A stretch of 64,000 nucleotides of DNA from JAGVPT01 sp049578505 (GCA_049578505.1 JBAUMC010000086.1:35093-99092); one strand, 5' to 3'; positions 44,412 through 53,569 are shown, counted from the stretch's first letter. Numbers and translations are program-made. Notes: a model not told the origin generated them from the letters alone.

Positions 44412-45155
44412 ATGTCCGCATATCAAACATTAGTTTCTGCAGCCGGCAAAAAGGGGGCGGGATACCTTGTCCTGATCGACCCCGATAAAATCGACGGAAA
44501 TAATTTCATAAAATTTATTGAGCAGGCAACAGAAGCCGGAGTGGACGGATTTCTCGTCGGCGGGAGCCTGGTGCTTGCCGATACGTTCGAGGAATGCATC
44601 AAAACAATCAAAAAGCACACGAGCGTGCCGGTTGTTATTTTCCCAGGGAGTGTTCAACAGATTTCAAAAGAGGCGGACGCAATTCTATACCTATCGCTTC
44701 TAAGCGGGCGCAACGCCGAGCACATTATTGGAAGCCAGGTGACGGCCGCACCGATCATCAAAAAAATGAACCTCGAAGCAATCTCCACGGCGTATATGCT
44801 CGTAGAATCGGGGAGAACTACGTCAGCGGAATTTATGAGCAACACGAAACCGCTTCCTCGTAACAAACCGGATATTGCTGTGGCGCATGCGCTCGCCGCA
44901 GAATATATCGGATTCAAATTCCTCTACCTTGAAGCGGGAAGCGGCGCGGAACAATCCGTTCCCGACGAGATGATTTCCGCGGTGTCACATTACTGTTCTG
45001 TTCCTCTTATCGTCGGAGGAGGAATCCGAACAGCCGAAGATGCCCGTAAAAAAGTGAAGGCCGGAGCAAAATTTATCGTTACGGGAAATGTCCTCGAACT
45101 GAATAGTTCAAAAGACTTCATCAAAGAGTTTGCTTCAGCAATTCACGTGCGTTGA
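44412..45155 (+). CDS. Geranylgeranylglyceryl phosphate synthase family (PcrB/GGGPS)
   Basis: A 247-residue TIM barrel that joins a prenyl diphosphate to glycerol-1-phosphate. LVLIDPDKIDGNNF begins the barrel, DGFLVGGSLV and the phosphate-binding IVGGGIRTAEDARKKV and TGNVLE close it, with YLEAGSGAEQSV in between. The group II GGGPS enzymes of Bacteroidota are about this length; heptaprenyl-using PcrB of Firmicutes is the alternative. In archaea the reaction starts ether-lipid synthesis. No second prenyltransferase is visible in the window. Confidence 0.88.
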   Translation: MSAYQTLVSAAGKKGAGYLVLIDPDKIDGNNFIKFIEQATEAGVDGFLVGGSLVLADTFEECIKTIKKHTSVPVVIFPGSVQQISKEADAILYLSLLSGRNAEHIIGSQVTAAPIIKKMNLEAISTAYMLVESGRTTSAEFMSNTKPLPRNKPDIAVAHALAAEYIGFKFLYLEAGSGAEQSVPDEMISAVSHYCSVPLIVGGGIRTAEDARKKVKAGAKFIVTGNVLELNSSKDFIKEFASAIHVR

Positions 45156-45190
45156 TTAGACCAACACCGAGACTCGAAGAAAGAATTATC

Positions 45191-45796
45191 ATGGCTCATC
45201 TCCCGCTCACCCTTGTCTATCGCCAGAGTTTTATTCAGGATTCACTGAAAGCAAGCGCTGAAACAAAGCTGAAAATTGCCGAGCAGTGCAATGCTGACAT
45301 CTCGAAGGCTATCGACATAATTGTTGATACGTTTAATCACAAAAAGAAAGTCCTTCTTTGCGGCAATGGGGGGAGCGCGGCAGATGCCCAGCATCTCGCC
45401 ACCGAATTTGTCATCCGACTCTCCCCCGGCATTAAGCGCCCCGGACTCCCCGCCATTGCCCTCTCGGCCGACTCGTCGACGCTCACCGCGGGTTCAAACG
45501 ATCTTGGATACGACAATGTTTTTTCCCGGTCGGTCGAGGCGCTCGGCAACGAAGGAGATGTCCTCATCGGCATCAGCACAAGCGGCAATTCGGCAAGCGT
45601 CAACAATGCATTCACAAAAGCACGGGAGAAAAAAATGGCCACGATCGCATTCCTCGGTAAAGACGGAGGAGCGTCGAAAGCGCTTGTCGATCTCGCGATT
45701 ATTGTCCCGTCGAACGATACGCAAAGAATCCAGGAAGGGCACATTACCATCGGGCATATTATTTTTCAGGAAGTCGAGCAGGAAATGTTCGGATAA
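45191..45796 (+). CDS. gmhA: SIS-domain phosphoheptose isomerase-like protein
   Basis: A 201-residue GmhA/DiaA-type SIS protein. CGNGGSAADAQHLATEFVIR and ISTSGNSASVNNAFTKAREK are the sugar-phosphate-binding signatures, and the C-terminal QRIQEGHITIGHIIFQEVEQ matches GmhA. It converts sedoheptulose-7-P to D-glycero-D-manno-heptose-7-P for LPS inner core. The ATG at 45191 is used; an upstream TTG would overlap the GGGPS gene. It is 35 bases from that gene and probably cotranscribed. Confidence 0.85.
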   Translation: MAHLPLTLVYRQSFIQDSLKASAETKLKIAEQCNADISKAIDIIVDTFNHKKKVLLCGNGGSAADAQHLATEFVIRLSPGIKRPGLPAIALSADSSTLTAGSNDLGYDNVFSRSVEALGNEGDVLIGISTSGNSASVNNAFTKAREKKMATIAFLGKDGGASKALVDLAIIVPSNDTQRIQEGHITIGHIIFQEVEQEMFG

Positions 45797-45940
45797 TGCC
45801 AAAGTACACGGCTCGCGCAACGGCGTAAAAGAGCAAAATAGTTGAACCACAAAATCTTTGGGCATTCGCGTTCTCGTGTGAGGAAAGTTTTCAGATATCT
45901 TAAATAATAAAATTTACCCCTTCAAAGTCACTTTAAAAGG

Positions 45941-46300
45941 ATGGTCGAGATGAAAGGTTTTCCGGGAATGGGGGGCAATATGCAAGGGATGCTGAAGCAA
46001 GTTCAAAAGATGCAGGAGAAGATGGCCCAGGTGCAGGCTGAACTCGAGCAGAAAACAATAACCGCAGAATCGGGGGGCGGAATGGTGAAAGTGACAGCCA
46101 ACGGGAAGCAGCAGATTCTGAAAATCACCGTTGAGAAAGAGGTCATCAATCCCCAAGAGAGCGATATGCTTGAAGATTTGATTGTTGCGGCTGTGAATAA
46201 AGCCCTGGAAGAATCAAACAAGCTTGCACAATCAGAAATGGCTAAAGTCACAGGTGGAATGCTGCCGAATATTCCGGGGCTCAATATTCCGGGAATGTAA
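45941..46300 (+). CDS. YbaB/EbfC nucleoid-associated protein
   Basis: A 119-residue YbaB homolog. The Met/Gly-rich N-terminus (GFPGMGGNMQGMLKQVQKMQ) and the helical hairpin KMQEKMAQVQAELEQKTI fit the family, as does EVINPQESDMLEDLIVAAVN. It is a small dimeric DNA-binding protein. Either the ATG at 45941 or that at 45950 may start it; AAAAGG lies just before. Its stop shares one base with the recR ATG. dnaX, often upstream, is absent. Confidence 0.93.
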   Translation: MVEMKGFPGMGGNMQGMLKQVQKMQEKMAQVQAELEQKTITAESGGGMVKVTANGKQQILKITVEKEVINPQESDMLEDLIVAAVNKALEESNKLAQSEMAKVTGGMLPNIPGLNIPGM

Positions 46301-46896
46301 TGCGTTATACATCGGAATCTGTCGAACAACTTGTTGAAGAATTTGCGCAGCTGCCGGGTATCGGGAAGAAAACGGCTTTGCGGCTGGCACTATTTATTTT
46401 AAAATTGCCGCGCGAAAGAGTGACGACGTTTGCACAGGCGTTGCTCAACATGAAAGACAAGGTGCGGTACTGCTCAGTCTGCAGCAATATCACCGAGAGC
46501 GATCCGTGTAACATTTGCTCGAGCCCGAAACGGAACCGCAGTATCATCTGCGTGGTCGAGGAGCCGAACGACGTAATGGCGATTGAGAAAACGAACGAGT
46601 TCCATGGATTGTACCACGTCCTTGGCGGGGCCCTCTCTCCCCTCGATAATATCGGACCAGAGGATTTAAAGGTAAAGGAGCTCCTTTCGCGAATCACCGA
46701 CGATATTGAGGAGATCATCCTCGCAATGAACCCGAACGTCGAAGGAGAAACAACGACGGTCTATTTGTCACGTTTGCTCAAGCCTTTAAAAGTCAACATA
46801 ACTCGCATCGCGCGCGGCCTGCCCATCGGGGGGGATTTGGAATTTGCCGACGAGGCCACGTTGTCACGTGCACTGGAGGGACGAATTGCGCTTTGA
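46300..46896 (+). CDS. recR: Recombination protein RecR
   Basis: A 198-residue RecR. The N-terminal helix-hairpin-helix (LPGIGKKTALRLALFIL), the zinc finger CSVCSNITESDPCNIC, the Toprim domain (IICVVEEPNDVMAIEKT, HVLGGALSPLDNIGP) and the C-terminal walker-like GLPIGGDLEFADEATL are all intact. It works with RecO in loading RecA at gaps. Coupled to ybaB by overlapping stop and start. Confidence 0.97.
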   Translation: MRYTSESVEQLVEEFAQLPGIGKKTALRLALFILKLPRERVTTFAQALLNMKDKVRYCSVCSNITESDPCNICSSPKRNRSIICVVEEPNDVMAIEKTNEFHGLYHVLGGALSPLDNIGPEDLKVKELLSRITDDIEEIILAMNPNVEGETTTVYLSRLLKPLKVNITRIARGLPIGGDLEFADEATLSRALEGRIAL

Positions 46897-47470
46897 GCCC
46901 GTAATTGCGGTGTGTTTGTTCCTCTTGGTAGCAACCGGATCGTGCGATTTGTTGAAAACTCGCGACCCTCAGCCGCCTGACCAGCAAAACACGGCTAATC
47001 CATTGGCGACATCACCGCAAATACTCATCGATAATTTGCAAGCGGCTTTCGCAAATAAAAACCTAAACGACTACGGAAAAATATTCGCCGACGTTGGATC
47101 TGTAGGAAAACAATATGTCTTCATACCGACACAAAAAGCAGAAGGAAATTATACTGCCCTCTTTTCGCAATGGACAACAGAGTCGGAGATGAATTATTTC
47201 AGAAAAGCTATGGCGAGCGTGAGCACCGCCTTTATCCCCTCGGTATCTTTTTCAAACGTCGTCCTTACACCTTTCCAATCCGATTCCGCGCTGTATGAAA
47301 CTGATTACACCGTTTTTCTTACCCCGACAACTTATGTCGGCCACGCTCGATTTTTGATGCTCCCGAATAAAAACACAGGTGCGTGGGTCATTTACCGCTG
47401 GGAGGATGTTCAGACTTCAAACAATTCCTCGTTGAGCTGGAGCGATATGAAAGGACAATTCAGTCAATGA
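46886..47470 (+). CDS. Small lipoprotein, NTF2-like fold suspected
   Basis: A 194-residue lipoprotein with Cys20 in LVATGSCDLL. The start is a TTG at 46886 placed five bases after GGAGGG; an upstream ATG lies deep inside recR and would ruin the signal peptide. The mature part begins with a Pro/Gln/Asn-rich linker, then LIDNLQAAFANKNLNDYGKI and a final WVIYRWEDV strand, as in NTF2/SnoaL-like domains. It resembles the next gene, with which it overlaps by four bases (ATGA). The fold call is inference. Confidence 0.65.
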   Translation: MRFEPVIAVCLFLLVATGSCDLLKTRDPQPPDQQNTANPLATSPQILIDNLQAAFANKNLNDYGKIFADVGSVGKQYVFIPTQKAEGNYTALFSQWTTESEMNYFRKAMASVSTAFIPSVSFSNVVLTPFQSDSALYETDYTVFLTPTTYVGHARFLMLPNKNTGAWVIYRWEDVQTSNNSSLSWSDMKGQFSQ

Positions 47471-47979
47471 AGCTGGCGATTCTCCCGATTGCTTGCACCA
47501 TGGTGTTCTTCGGCTGCATCAATCCATTCGCGCCCGCCCTTGATAATTCCAGCCAGGCGAACGGTTCAGTGCTGGGCGATCAAAAAACGATTGATGGTGT
47601 ATTCCAAAATTTTAAGGAAGCGTATCTTTTTAAAGACACGACAATCTACGGACAGTTGCTCGCTCCAGATTTTGTCTTCGTCTATATCGATTATGACATC
47701 GGAGCTGATGTTTCCTGGGGACGCGACGACGACATGCGTACCACCAACGGATTGTTCCAAAATGCGCAGAGCCTTGATTTAGTGTGGAACGGGTCCGTAC
47801 CGGTCGACGGTGATACCGCTGATGCGACGATAAACGTTACGAGGAATTTTAATTTAACAGTAACGTTCAGTCCCACGGATATTGTTAACATCGACGGATA
47901 TGCAAGCTTGACGCTCTCCCGGGCGAGCACGAACGATGAGTGGCGAATCGTGCGATGGAATGACGAATCTAACTATTAA
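47467..47979 (+). CDS. Small lipoprotein, NTF2-like fold suspected, paralog of previous
   Basis: A 170-residue lipoprotein with Cys17 in TMVFFGC. The ATG overlaps the preceding stop. A FQNFKEAYLFKDTTIYGQLL helix, DFVFVYIDYD and the closing EWRIVRWNDESNY parallel the previous protein's helix and last strand, so the two look like diverged tandem copies. The function is unknown; both probably face the periplasm or surface. Confidence 0.65.
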   Translation: MKLAILPIACTMVFFGCINPFAPALDNSSQANGSVLGDQKTIDGVFQNFKEAYLFKDTTIYGQLLAPDFVFVYIDYDIGADVSWGRDDDMRTTNGLFQNAQSLDLVWNGSVPVDGDTADATINVTRNFNLTVTFSPTDIVNIDGYASLTLSRASTNDEWRIVRWNDESNY

Positions 47980-48085
47980 CAGATGTCCCGAGTTTTTAGT
48001 CCTGGGTCCTTAGTCCAATGTCCTGAATATGAAAGCGCCGCATTACTTGTTGAGCTCTTAATTCTTAATTATTAATTCTTACATT

Positions 48086-48928
48086 TTGCCTTCGAGTGTA
48101 AAAATATCGTACCAAGGCGAGCCCGGCGCGTTCAGCGAGCAAGCAGCAAGAGCGTTCTTCGGGAGCAATTGCAGACCGGTTGCGCGTCAAACATTTAATG
48201 ATATTTTTGAGGATGTTGTCAGACGCCGATCGGTATTCGCGATTGTTCCGATAGAAAATTCGCTACACGGCAGCGTGCATCAGAATTTCGATTTGCTGTG
48301 GAAATATCAAGTTTATATTTCAGGGGAGATCAAACTCCGCATTAAAATGAATCTGCTTGCACTCCCCGGTATAAAATTAAGAGACATTCGCGCCATTTAT
48401 TCGCATCCTCAGGCGCTGGGCCAGTGCGAGAAATTTTTGAGATCGCTAAAGAACGCATCGGTAAACCCGTTCTACGACACAGCGGGTGCGGCAAAAATGA
48501 TCGCTGAAAAAAAACTGGATGATGCCGCCGCTATCGCGAGCTTGCAGGCTGCAGAGGATTATGGGCTCGATATTCTCCGCGCCGGAGTTGAGAGCGACCA
48601 TAGAAACTTCACACGCTTCCTGATCGTTGGGAAAAAACAGATCAGGCCGAAAAGGGATGCAAAGACCTCATTGATTTTCGCGACAAAGAATATTCCCGGT
48701 GCATTGTTTAAATGCCTCTCAGTCTTTGCCTTGCGAAACATCAACCTCCTGAAAATTGAGTCACGCCCAATCATCGGTGCTCCGTGGGAATACTTGTTCT
48801 ATGTTGATATAGAGGGCGATGCAAGAGAAAGAGAGAGGGTCAACGCATTAAACCATTTACAGGAACTCACCTCTTATTTTAAGAATCTCGGGTCATACGA
48901 AGCGGGGAAAATTGTAAATCCAAAATGA
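48086..48928 (+). CDS. pheA: Prephenate dehydratase
   Basis: A 280-residue monofunctional prephenate dehydratase, making phenylpyruvate for phenylalanine. YQGEPGAFSEQAARAFFG opens the catalytic domain; the essential Thr is in DHRNFTRFLIVG. A C-terminal ACT domain with the regulatory ESRP (KIESRPIIGAPWEYLFYVD) follows. The only usable start in frame is a TTG at 48086, without a visible ribosome site, because an AT-rich repeat (48058-48082) and an in-frame TAA at 48059 lie directly upstream. Confidence 0.93.
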   Translation: MPSSVKISYQGEPGAFSEQAARAFFGSNCRPVARQTFNDIFEDVVRRRSVFAIVPIENSLHGSVHQNFDLLWKYQVYISGEIKLRIKMNLLALPGIKLRDIRAIYSHPQALGQCEKFLRSLKNASVNPFYDTAGAAKMIAEKKLDDAAAIASLQAAEDYGLDILRAGVESDHRNFTRFLIVGKKQIRPKRDAKTSLIFATKNIPGALFKCLSVFALRNINLLKIESRPIIGAPWEYLFYVDIEGDARERERVNALNHLQELTSYFKNLGSYEAGKIVNPK

Positions 48929-49063
48929 TTCATTGTCTGAGACATCATCAATCTGCTTTCGCGGAACATTCTCTTGAAGGAATATGAATTATCCGGCCGT
49001 CCGGCAAGAATCACCAGGAGAAACGAGTGACGGCAAGGATAATCAGAGAAGGCAAATAGCACC

Positions 49064-49948
49064 ATGAACGTATTGTACATCCTCAAAGAAGGAATTTCGG
49101 GTTTCAAGCGGGCACGACTCTCCATGGTCATTTCAATTTTTACGATCACCATCTCACTGATCCTCCTTGGACTCTTTACAATCGTCTTCCGCAACACGAA
49201 CCACATTGTTGAGTCGCTCCGGGATAGAGTTGAAATGGAGGCGTTCCTCGAGGAACCCGTTTCTCCGGAAACTTCGCCAATCATCGAAAGAAAAATCCTT
49301 GCTATCCCGGGCATCGACCAGGTGAAATACATCTCAAAAGACCAGGCGGCGAAAATATTTCAAGAGCAATACGGCGAGGACATCAATACCATCCTCGATT
49401 TCAATCCGCTCCCCCCTTCTTTCAAAATCTATCTCGCGAAAGAATATAAAAACACCGACAGCGCGAAAGTTGTGTATGCAAAATTGAAGCTTGTTCCGGG
49501 TGTCGACGATGTCATTTATCGAAAGACGCTCCTTGAATTGCTGGATAAACGCTCTCAAATACTTGCTGTCGCAAGCCTAGCTGCCGGCGTTGCGCTATTG
49601 ATTACGGCAATATTTCTCGTTTCCAACACTATTCGACTCGCCATCTATGCAAAGAGGAAAATCATTACAACCATGAAGCTCGTGGGTGCCACGCGCATGT
49701 TCATCCGCCTGCCGTTTATTGTAGAAGGAATTATTCAGGGGGTATTGGGCGGCCTCTTTTCCTCAGGATTTATCTATCTTGTTGTCGACTATGCAGCTAA
49801 ACTATTCGGGGGAGATCTAGCTCCGATAGTGTTCGTCGAGCCGGTTTTTTACGTCATCATTCTGACAGCAGGAACACTGCTTGGCCTTTTCGGAAGCATC
49901 ATTTCTATAAGAAAATTTATTACCGAAAGCGTAGCATTGACGAATTAA
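49064..49948 (+). CDS. ftsX: Cell division ABC transporter permease FtsX
   Basis: A 294-residue FtsX. One membrane segment near 21-45 is followed by a 130-residue external domain (EMEAFLEEPVSPETSPIIER, ISKDQAAKIFQEQYGED) and three more segments, with KRKIITTMKLVGATRMFIRLP-type coupling sequence. It works with the ATPase FtsE to switch on peptidoglycan hydrolases at the septum. ftsE is not adjacent, as is usual in Bacteroidota. Confidence 0.92.
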   Translation: MNVLYILKEGISGFKRARLSMVISIFTITISLILLGLFTIVFRNTNHIVESLRDRVEMEAFLEEPVSPETSPIIERKILAIPGIDQVKYISKDQAAKIFQEQYGEDINTILDFNPLPPSFKIYLAKEYKNTDSAKVVYAKLKLVPGVDDVIYRKTLLELLDKRSQILAVASLAAGVALLITAIFLVSNTIRLAIYAKRKIITTMKLVGATRMFIRLPFIVEGIIQGVLGGLFSSGFIYLVVDYAAKLFGGDLAPIVFVEPVFYVIILTAGTLLGLFGSIISIRKFITESVALTN

Positions 49949-49956
49949 ACCGCGGT

Positions 49957-50036
49957 CAGATGCCGAACACTTTGTCGACTAGCCCTGCTGAACATTTTAA
50001 TGATTCACGATTTTTCGGATACGGTGTCCGACATCT
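49957..50036. repeat. Dispersed inverted repeat, GTGTCCGACATCT family, copy 2
   Basis: The right arm GGTGTCCGACATCT (50023-50036) is identical to the first 14 bases of the right arm at 27962. The left arm (49957-49970, CAGATGCCGAACAC) is decayed, pairing at about 11 of 14. It lies between ftsX and sdhC. Confidence 0.7.
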
Positions 50037-50180
50037 ACAATCGATCCGGAGTTGAGATTTTGAAAATTGTTTCATACATTGCCATCGAATCATTCATCTG
50101 TCCACCACAAAGCACGAACATGACTGGACAACATTTGCCAACACCAATCATCCCTAGCTACAAAAAGGAGTCTACTTCGA

Positions 50181-50594
50181 ATGTCTAGTAATTATCCCCC
50201 GAGCGGTTGGACAAAAATCCTCCTTGCTTACCACAAATTTTCAGGAAGTTGGGCATGGGTTCTGCACCGTATCACAGGGCTTGTCCTGACCGGTTACATC
50301 ATGCTCCACATTTTTGCGCTGATGTCGCTGCAAAAAGGGAAAGAGGCTTTTGATTCCGAGATGGTGCTCTTCCGGACACCGTTGTTCCTTTTTCTTGAGT
50401 GGTTTCTCTTTGCATTCGTCCTCTTCCATGCACTGAACGGAATTCGCATTGTTTTGGTCGACTTGGCGGATGGGGCGCGCTATCACAAGAAATTGTATTA
50501 TGCGGTGGTTATTGTGGGCCTTATTCTATTCATTGGCATGGGTTACATCATGTTCACGCAGGATACTTTTCATTCCGTCGCGGCGGTGAAGTAA
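50181..50594 (+). CDS. sdhC: Succinate dehydrogenase cytochrome b subunit
   Basis: A 137-residue membrane subunit with three helices. SGSWAWVLHRITGLVLTGYIMLHI carries the quinone-site Ser/Arg signature (HRITG) and a heme-ligand His in the first helix; a second His is in FVLFHALNGIRIVLVD. It anchors the flavoprotein and iron-sulfur subunits and passes electrons to quinone. AAGGAG lies a little upstream. First gene of sdhCDAB. Confidence 0.88.
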   Translation: MSSNYPPSGWTKILLAYHKFSGSWAWVLHRITGLVLTGYIMLHIFALMSLQKGKEAFDSEMVLFRTPLFLFLEWFLFAFVLFHALNGIRIVLVDLADGARYHKKLYYAVVIVGLILFIGMGYIMFTQDTFHSVAAVK

Positions 50595-50622
50595 ATAATT
50601 TTACGTCAGAAGGATCAACACT

Positions 50623-50976
50623 ATGTCTTCAAAATATTATGGGTCACGGGGTTCCGGAGCACCTGCATGGTACTTGCAGCGAATCTCCGGAGTAGCATTG
50701 TTTGTAGTAGTCATCGGCCATTACATTCTCATGCACTATCATCTCGATTCCGGTCATACATATGACGCCGTTCTCGCTCGGATGCAGAACCCCCTCTACA
50801 AGGCCCTGCAAATTTCTTTTGTTGTAATAGGTTTATATCATGGATTGTCGGGCACTTGGAATATTTTCCGCGATTTCAGGATGCCCTCGTGGCTGAGCTG
50901 GACTATCCTCGGACTTCTTTACGCTGCGGGCATTACATTTGGAAGTCTGGGCATTGCAACAATTCTTTCATTCTAA
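50623..50976 (+). CDS. sdhD: Succinate dehydrogenase second membrane subunit
   Basis: A 117-residue three-helix membrane protein. WYLQRISGVALFVVVIGHYI repeats the RISG quinone-site pattern of SdhC, and VVIGLYHGLSGTWNI supplies another His. The two anchor subunits imply a type with heme b. AAGGA precedes the ATG by a suitable distance. Its place between sdhC and sdhA fixes the assignment. Confidence 0.87.
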   Translation: MSSKYYGSRGSGAPAWYLQRISGVALFVVVIGHYILMHYHLDSGHTYDAVLARMQNPLYKALQISFVVIGLYHGLSGTWNIFRDFRMPSWLSWTILGLLYAAGITFGSLGIATILSF

Positions 50977-51085
50977 TTTATTACACAAACTTTCGGAAAG
51001 ACAACAATCAATTAAAACGTTGAGATTAATAGTGAGCTTTCCGAGGGTAAATTTCTGAAACTTGATTTTTACACTGGAGTTGTCA

Positions 51086-52840
51086 ATGGTTCATACCTTT
51101 GATGTAGTTATTGTAGGAGCAGGAGGCGCGGGGTTACGAGCGGCATTGGAAATCCCCCAAGGGCGAAGTTGTGCGGTGTTATCCAAGGTCTACCCTTCGC
51201 GTTCGCATACCGGAACGGCGCAAGGGGGTGTCTGTGCGGCGCTGGCGAACGAGGAGGAAGATTCATGGGAATGGCATATGTTCGACACCGTTAAAGGCAG
51301 CGACTACCTTGGCGATCAGGACGCTATTGAAATCATGTGCCGCGACGCTATCCGCGCCATTATCGAGCTTGAACATATGGGCCTCCCGTTTTCACGCACT
51401 CCCGAAGGTAAAATTGCACAGCGAAAATTCGGCGGGCATACGCGGCCGGAAAACCCTGCCGACCCAAATTCTAAACGGGTCGCCGTTCGCCGGGCGTGTT
51501 ATTCTGCGGACAGGACCGGACACGTCATGCTCCACACGCTTTTTGAGAGCTGCATAAAACAAGGAATTCATTTTTACAATGAATTTTTTGTTACCGACCT
51601 GATCATCAACAAGGGCGCATGCTGCGGTGTAGTGGCGATGGAAATCGCTACGGGGGAAATTCATACCTTTCATGCGAAAGCAGTAATGTTTGCGACAGGC
51701 GGTTACGGCCGTGCGTTCCGCATCACCTCTAACGCTTTAATCGGTACCGGCGACGGGTGCAATATCGCCTACGAAAACGGAATACCGATGGAGGATATGG
51801 AATTCTTTCAATTCCATCCGACAGGCCTGTGGAAACTTGGCATCCTCATATCCGAAGCTGCGCGCGGCGAGGGGGGAATCCTTCGCAACAACGCCGGCGA
51901 GCGATTTATGGAACGGTATGCACCAACGGTGAAAGACCTTGCTCCGCGAGACATGGTTTCGCGCGCAATCTACACTGAAATCAAGCAAGGACGCGGTATC
52001 AAAGGAAGCGACGGAACATACTACGTCAACCTGGACCTTACGCACCTCGGCGCGCAGGTTATTCACGATAAAATTCCCGAGATTACAGGATTTGCAAGAA
52101 CGTACCTCGGCGTTGAGCCGTTAAAAGAACCTATTCCTATCCAACCAACTGCTCATTACGCAATGGGTGGAATCCCGACAGACAATGATGCACGCGTCTA
52201 CCTGAATGCAAAAGGAAAAATTCTTCCGGGATTTTACGCCGCCGGAGAATGTGCGTGTGTCTCGGTGCACGGGGCCAATCGGCTGGGAACAAATTCCCTG
52301 CTCGACATTATCGTCTTCGGCCGGCGAGGGGGCAAGGCGATTGCTCAATACTTAAACGAAGCAGAGTTCACCCCGCTTCCAAAACACGTCGAGGGGAAGA
52401 CCCGGGAAATGATCGACGGTATTCTCTCGAACAAAGGGAATGAAAACGCTGCAAAAGTACGGACAGAGATGCAGGAAAAAATGATGGACCAGTGTTCCGT
52501 CTACCGTGATGCAAAAATGATGAAGCAGCTCCTCGGTGAAATTCACGAGTTGAAAAGCCGCTACAAGAAGATTTCGATTGCAGACCATGGCAAGAGATTC
52601 AACACTGAGTTAATGGAGGCAATAGAACTCCGCCATTTACTGGGAACGGCGGAAACAATCGTTGTCTCTGCACTGAATCGCCAGGAAAGCCGCGGCGCTC
52701 ATGCACGTGAAGATTTCCCGAAACGGGACGACAAGAAATGGTTGAAGCACACCTTCATCGAGTACAATGAAGGCAAACCGAAGATTTCCTATAAACCGGT
52801 CGTGATCACAAAATTCCAACCGAAAGAGCGAGTGTATTAA
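51086..52840 (+). CDS. sdhA: Succinate dehydrogenase flavoprotein subunit
   Basis: A 584-residue SdhA that oxidises succinate to fumarate using covalently bound FAD. The dinucleotide fold is VVIVGAGGAGLRAALE; the FAD-linking His is in SRSHTGTAQGG; the substrate-site FQFHPTGLWKLGILISEAARGEGG and catalytic Arg in GANRLGTNSLLDIIVFG are intact. The ATG at 51086 with GGAG upstream is used; a TTG eight codons earlier is less likely. Twenty-one bases before sdhB. Confidence 0.96.
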   Translation: MVHTFDVVIVGAGGAGLRAALEIPQGRSCAVLSKVYPSRSHTGTAQGGVCAALANEEEDSWEWHMFDTVKGSDYLGDQDAIEIMCRDAIRAIIELEHMGLPFSRTPEGKIAQRKFGGHTRPENPADPNSKRVAVRRACYSADRTGHVMLHTLFESCIKQGIHFYNEFFVTDLIINKGACCGVVAMEIATGEIHTFHAKAVMFATGGYGRAFRITSNALIGTGDGCNIAYENGIPMEDMEFFQFHPTGLWKLGILISEAARGEGGILRNNAGERFMERYAPTVKDLAPRDMVSRAIYTEIKQGRGIKGSDGTYYVNLDLTHLGAQVIHDKIPEITGFARTYLGVEPLKEPIPIQPTAHYAMGGIPTDNDARVYLNAKGKILPGFYAAGECACVSVHGANRLGTNSLLDIIVFGRRGGKAIAQYLNEAEFTPLPKHVEGKTREMIDGILSNKGNENAAKVRTEMQEKMMDQCSVYRDAKMMKQLLGEIHELKSRYKKISIADHGKRFNTELMEAIELRHLLGTAETIVVSALNRQESRGAHAREDFPKRDDKKWLKHTFIEYNEGKPKISYKPVVITKFQPKERVY

Positions 52841-52861
52841 AATCAAAAAAGGATTGGTCCA

Positions 52862-53569
52862 ATGCAGGTAACTTTTCGCATTCAAAAGTATAATCCCGAG
52901 ACCGACACGACGCCGTACTACAAAGAGTATGTCGTCGACGGCGTAGATGATTCGTGGCGTGTGCTTGATGTGCTCGAAAAAATCAAGGGCTCGCTAGACG
53001 GTTCGCTTACTTATCGGCGTTCATGCGCTCACGGGGTCTGCGGTTCGGACGGAATGCGCATCAACGGACGAAACCGTCTGGCATGTTCGATCTTATTAGG
53101 GGTCTTGGATTGTTCAAAGGTCATTACCCTAGAACCCCTCCCTTCGATGCCGGTGATCAAAGACCTTGTGGTGGACCTGACGGATTTCTATAAAAAATAT
53201 GAGCTGGTGAAGCCGTACCTCATAACCAAGACCAATCCGCCGGAAACGGAACGGCTGCAAAGCAACGAAGATGCGGAGAAGCTTTTTGAATCGGCAAAAT
53301 GCATTTTGTGCGCATGCTGTTCGACCTCATGCCCATCGTTATGGACAAACGAAAATTATCTCGGCCCGGCTTCATTATTAAAAGCGTACCGATTCACTTT
53401 CGATACGCGGGACGAAGCAGCCGACGAACGGCTCGACATCGTCGATACTCAGGATGGCGTTTGGCGTTGTCACACAATTTTTAACTGCATCGAAGCCTGC
53501 CCGAAGGAGATCAATATCACGTGGCATATTTCACAATTGAAAAAAGCACTCGTGAATAGAGAGATTTAA
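52862..53569 (+). CDS. sdhB: Succinate dehydrogenase iron-sulfur subunit
   Basis: A 235-residue SdhB carrying electrons from FAD to quinone through three clusters. The [2Fe-2S] ligands are in SCAHGVCGSDGMRINGRN and LAC, with Asp in the third position as in E. coli. The [4Fe-4S] and [3Fe-4S] sets are CILCACCSTSCPSLW and CHTIFNCIEACPKEI. AAGGA lies before the ATG, and a strong terminator closes the operon. Confidence 0.96.
   Translation: MQVTFRIQKYNPETDTTPYYKEYVVDGVDDSWRVLDVLEKIKGSLDGSLTYRRSCAHGVCGSDGMRINGRNRLACSILLGVLDCSKVITLEPLPSMPVIKDLVVDLTDFYKKYELVKPYLITKTNPPETERLQSNEDAEKLFESAKCILCACCSTSCPSLWTNENYLGPASLLKAYRFTFDTRDEAADERLDIVDTQDGVWRCHTIFNCIEACPKEINITWHISQLKKALVNREI

Noticed and set aside
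53030..53095. Missing third cysteine in the [2Fe-2S] motif of SdhB
   Set aside because: Asp at this position is normal; E. coli SdhB has the same substitution.
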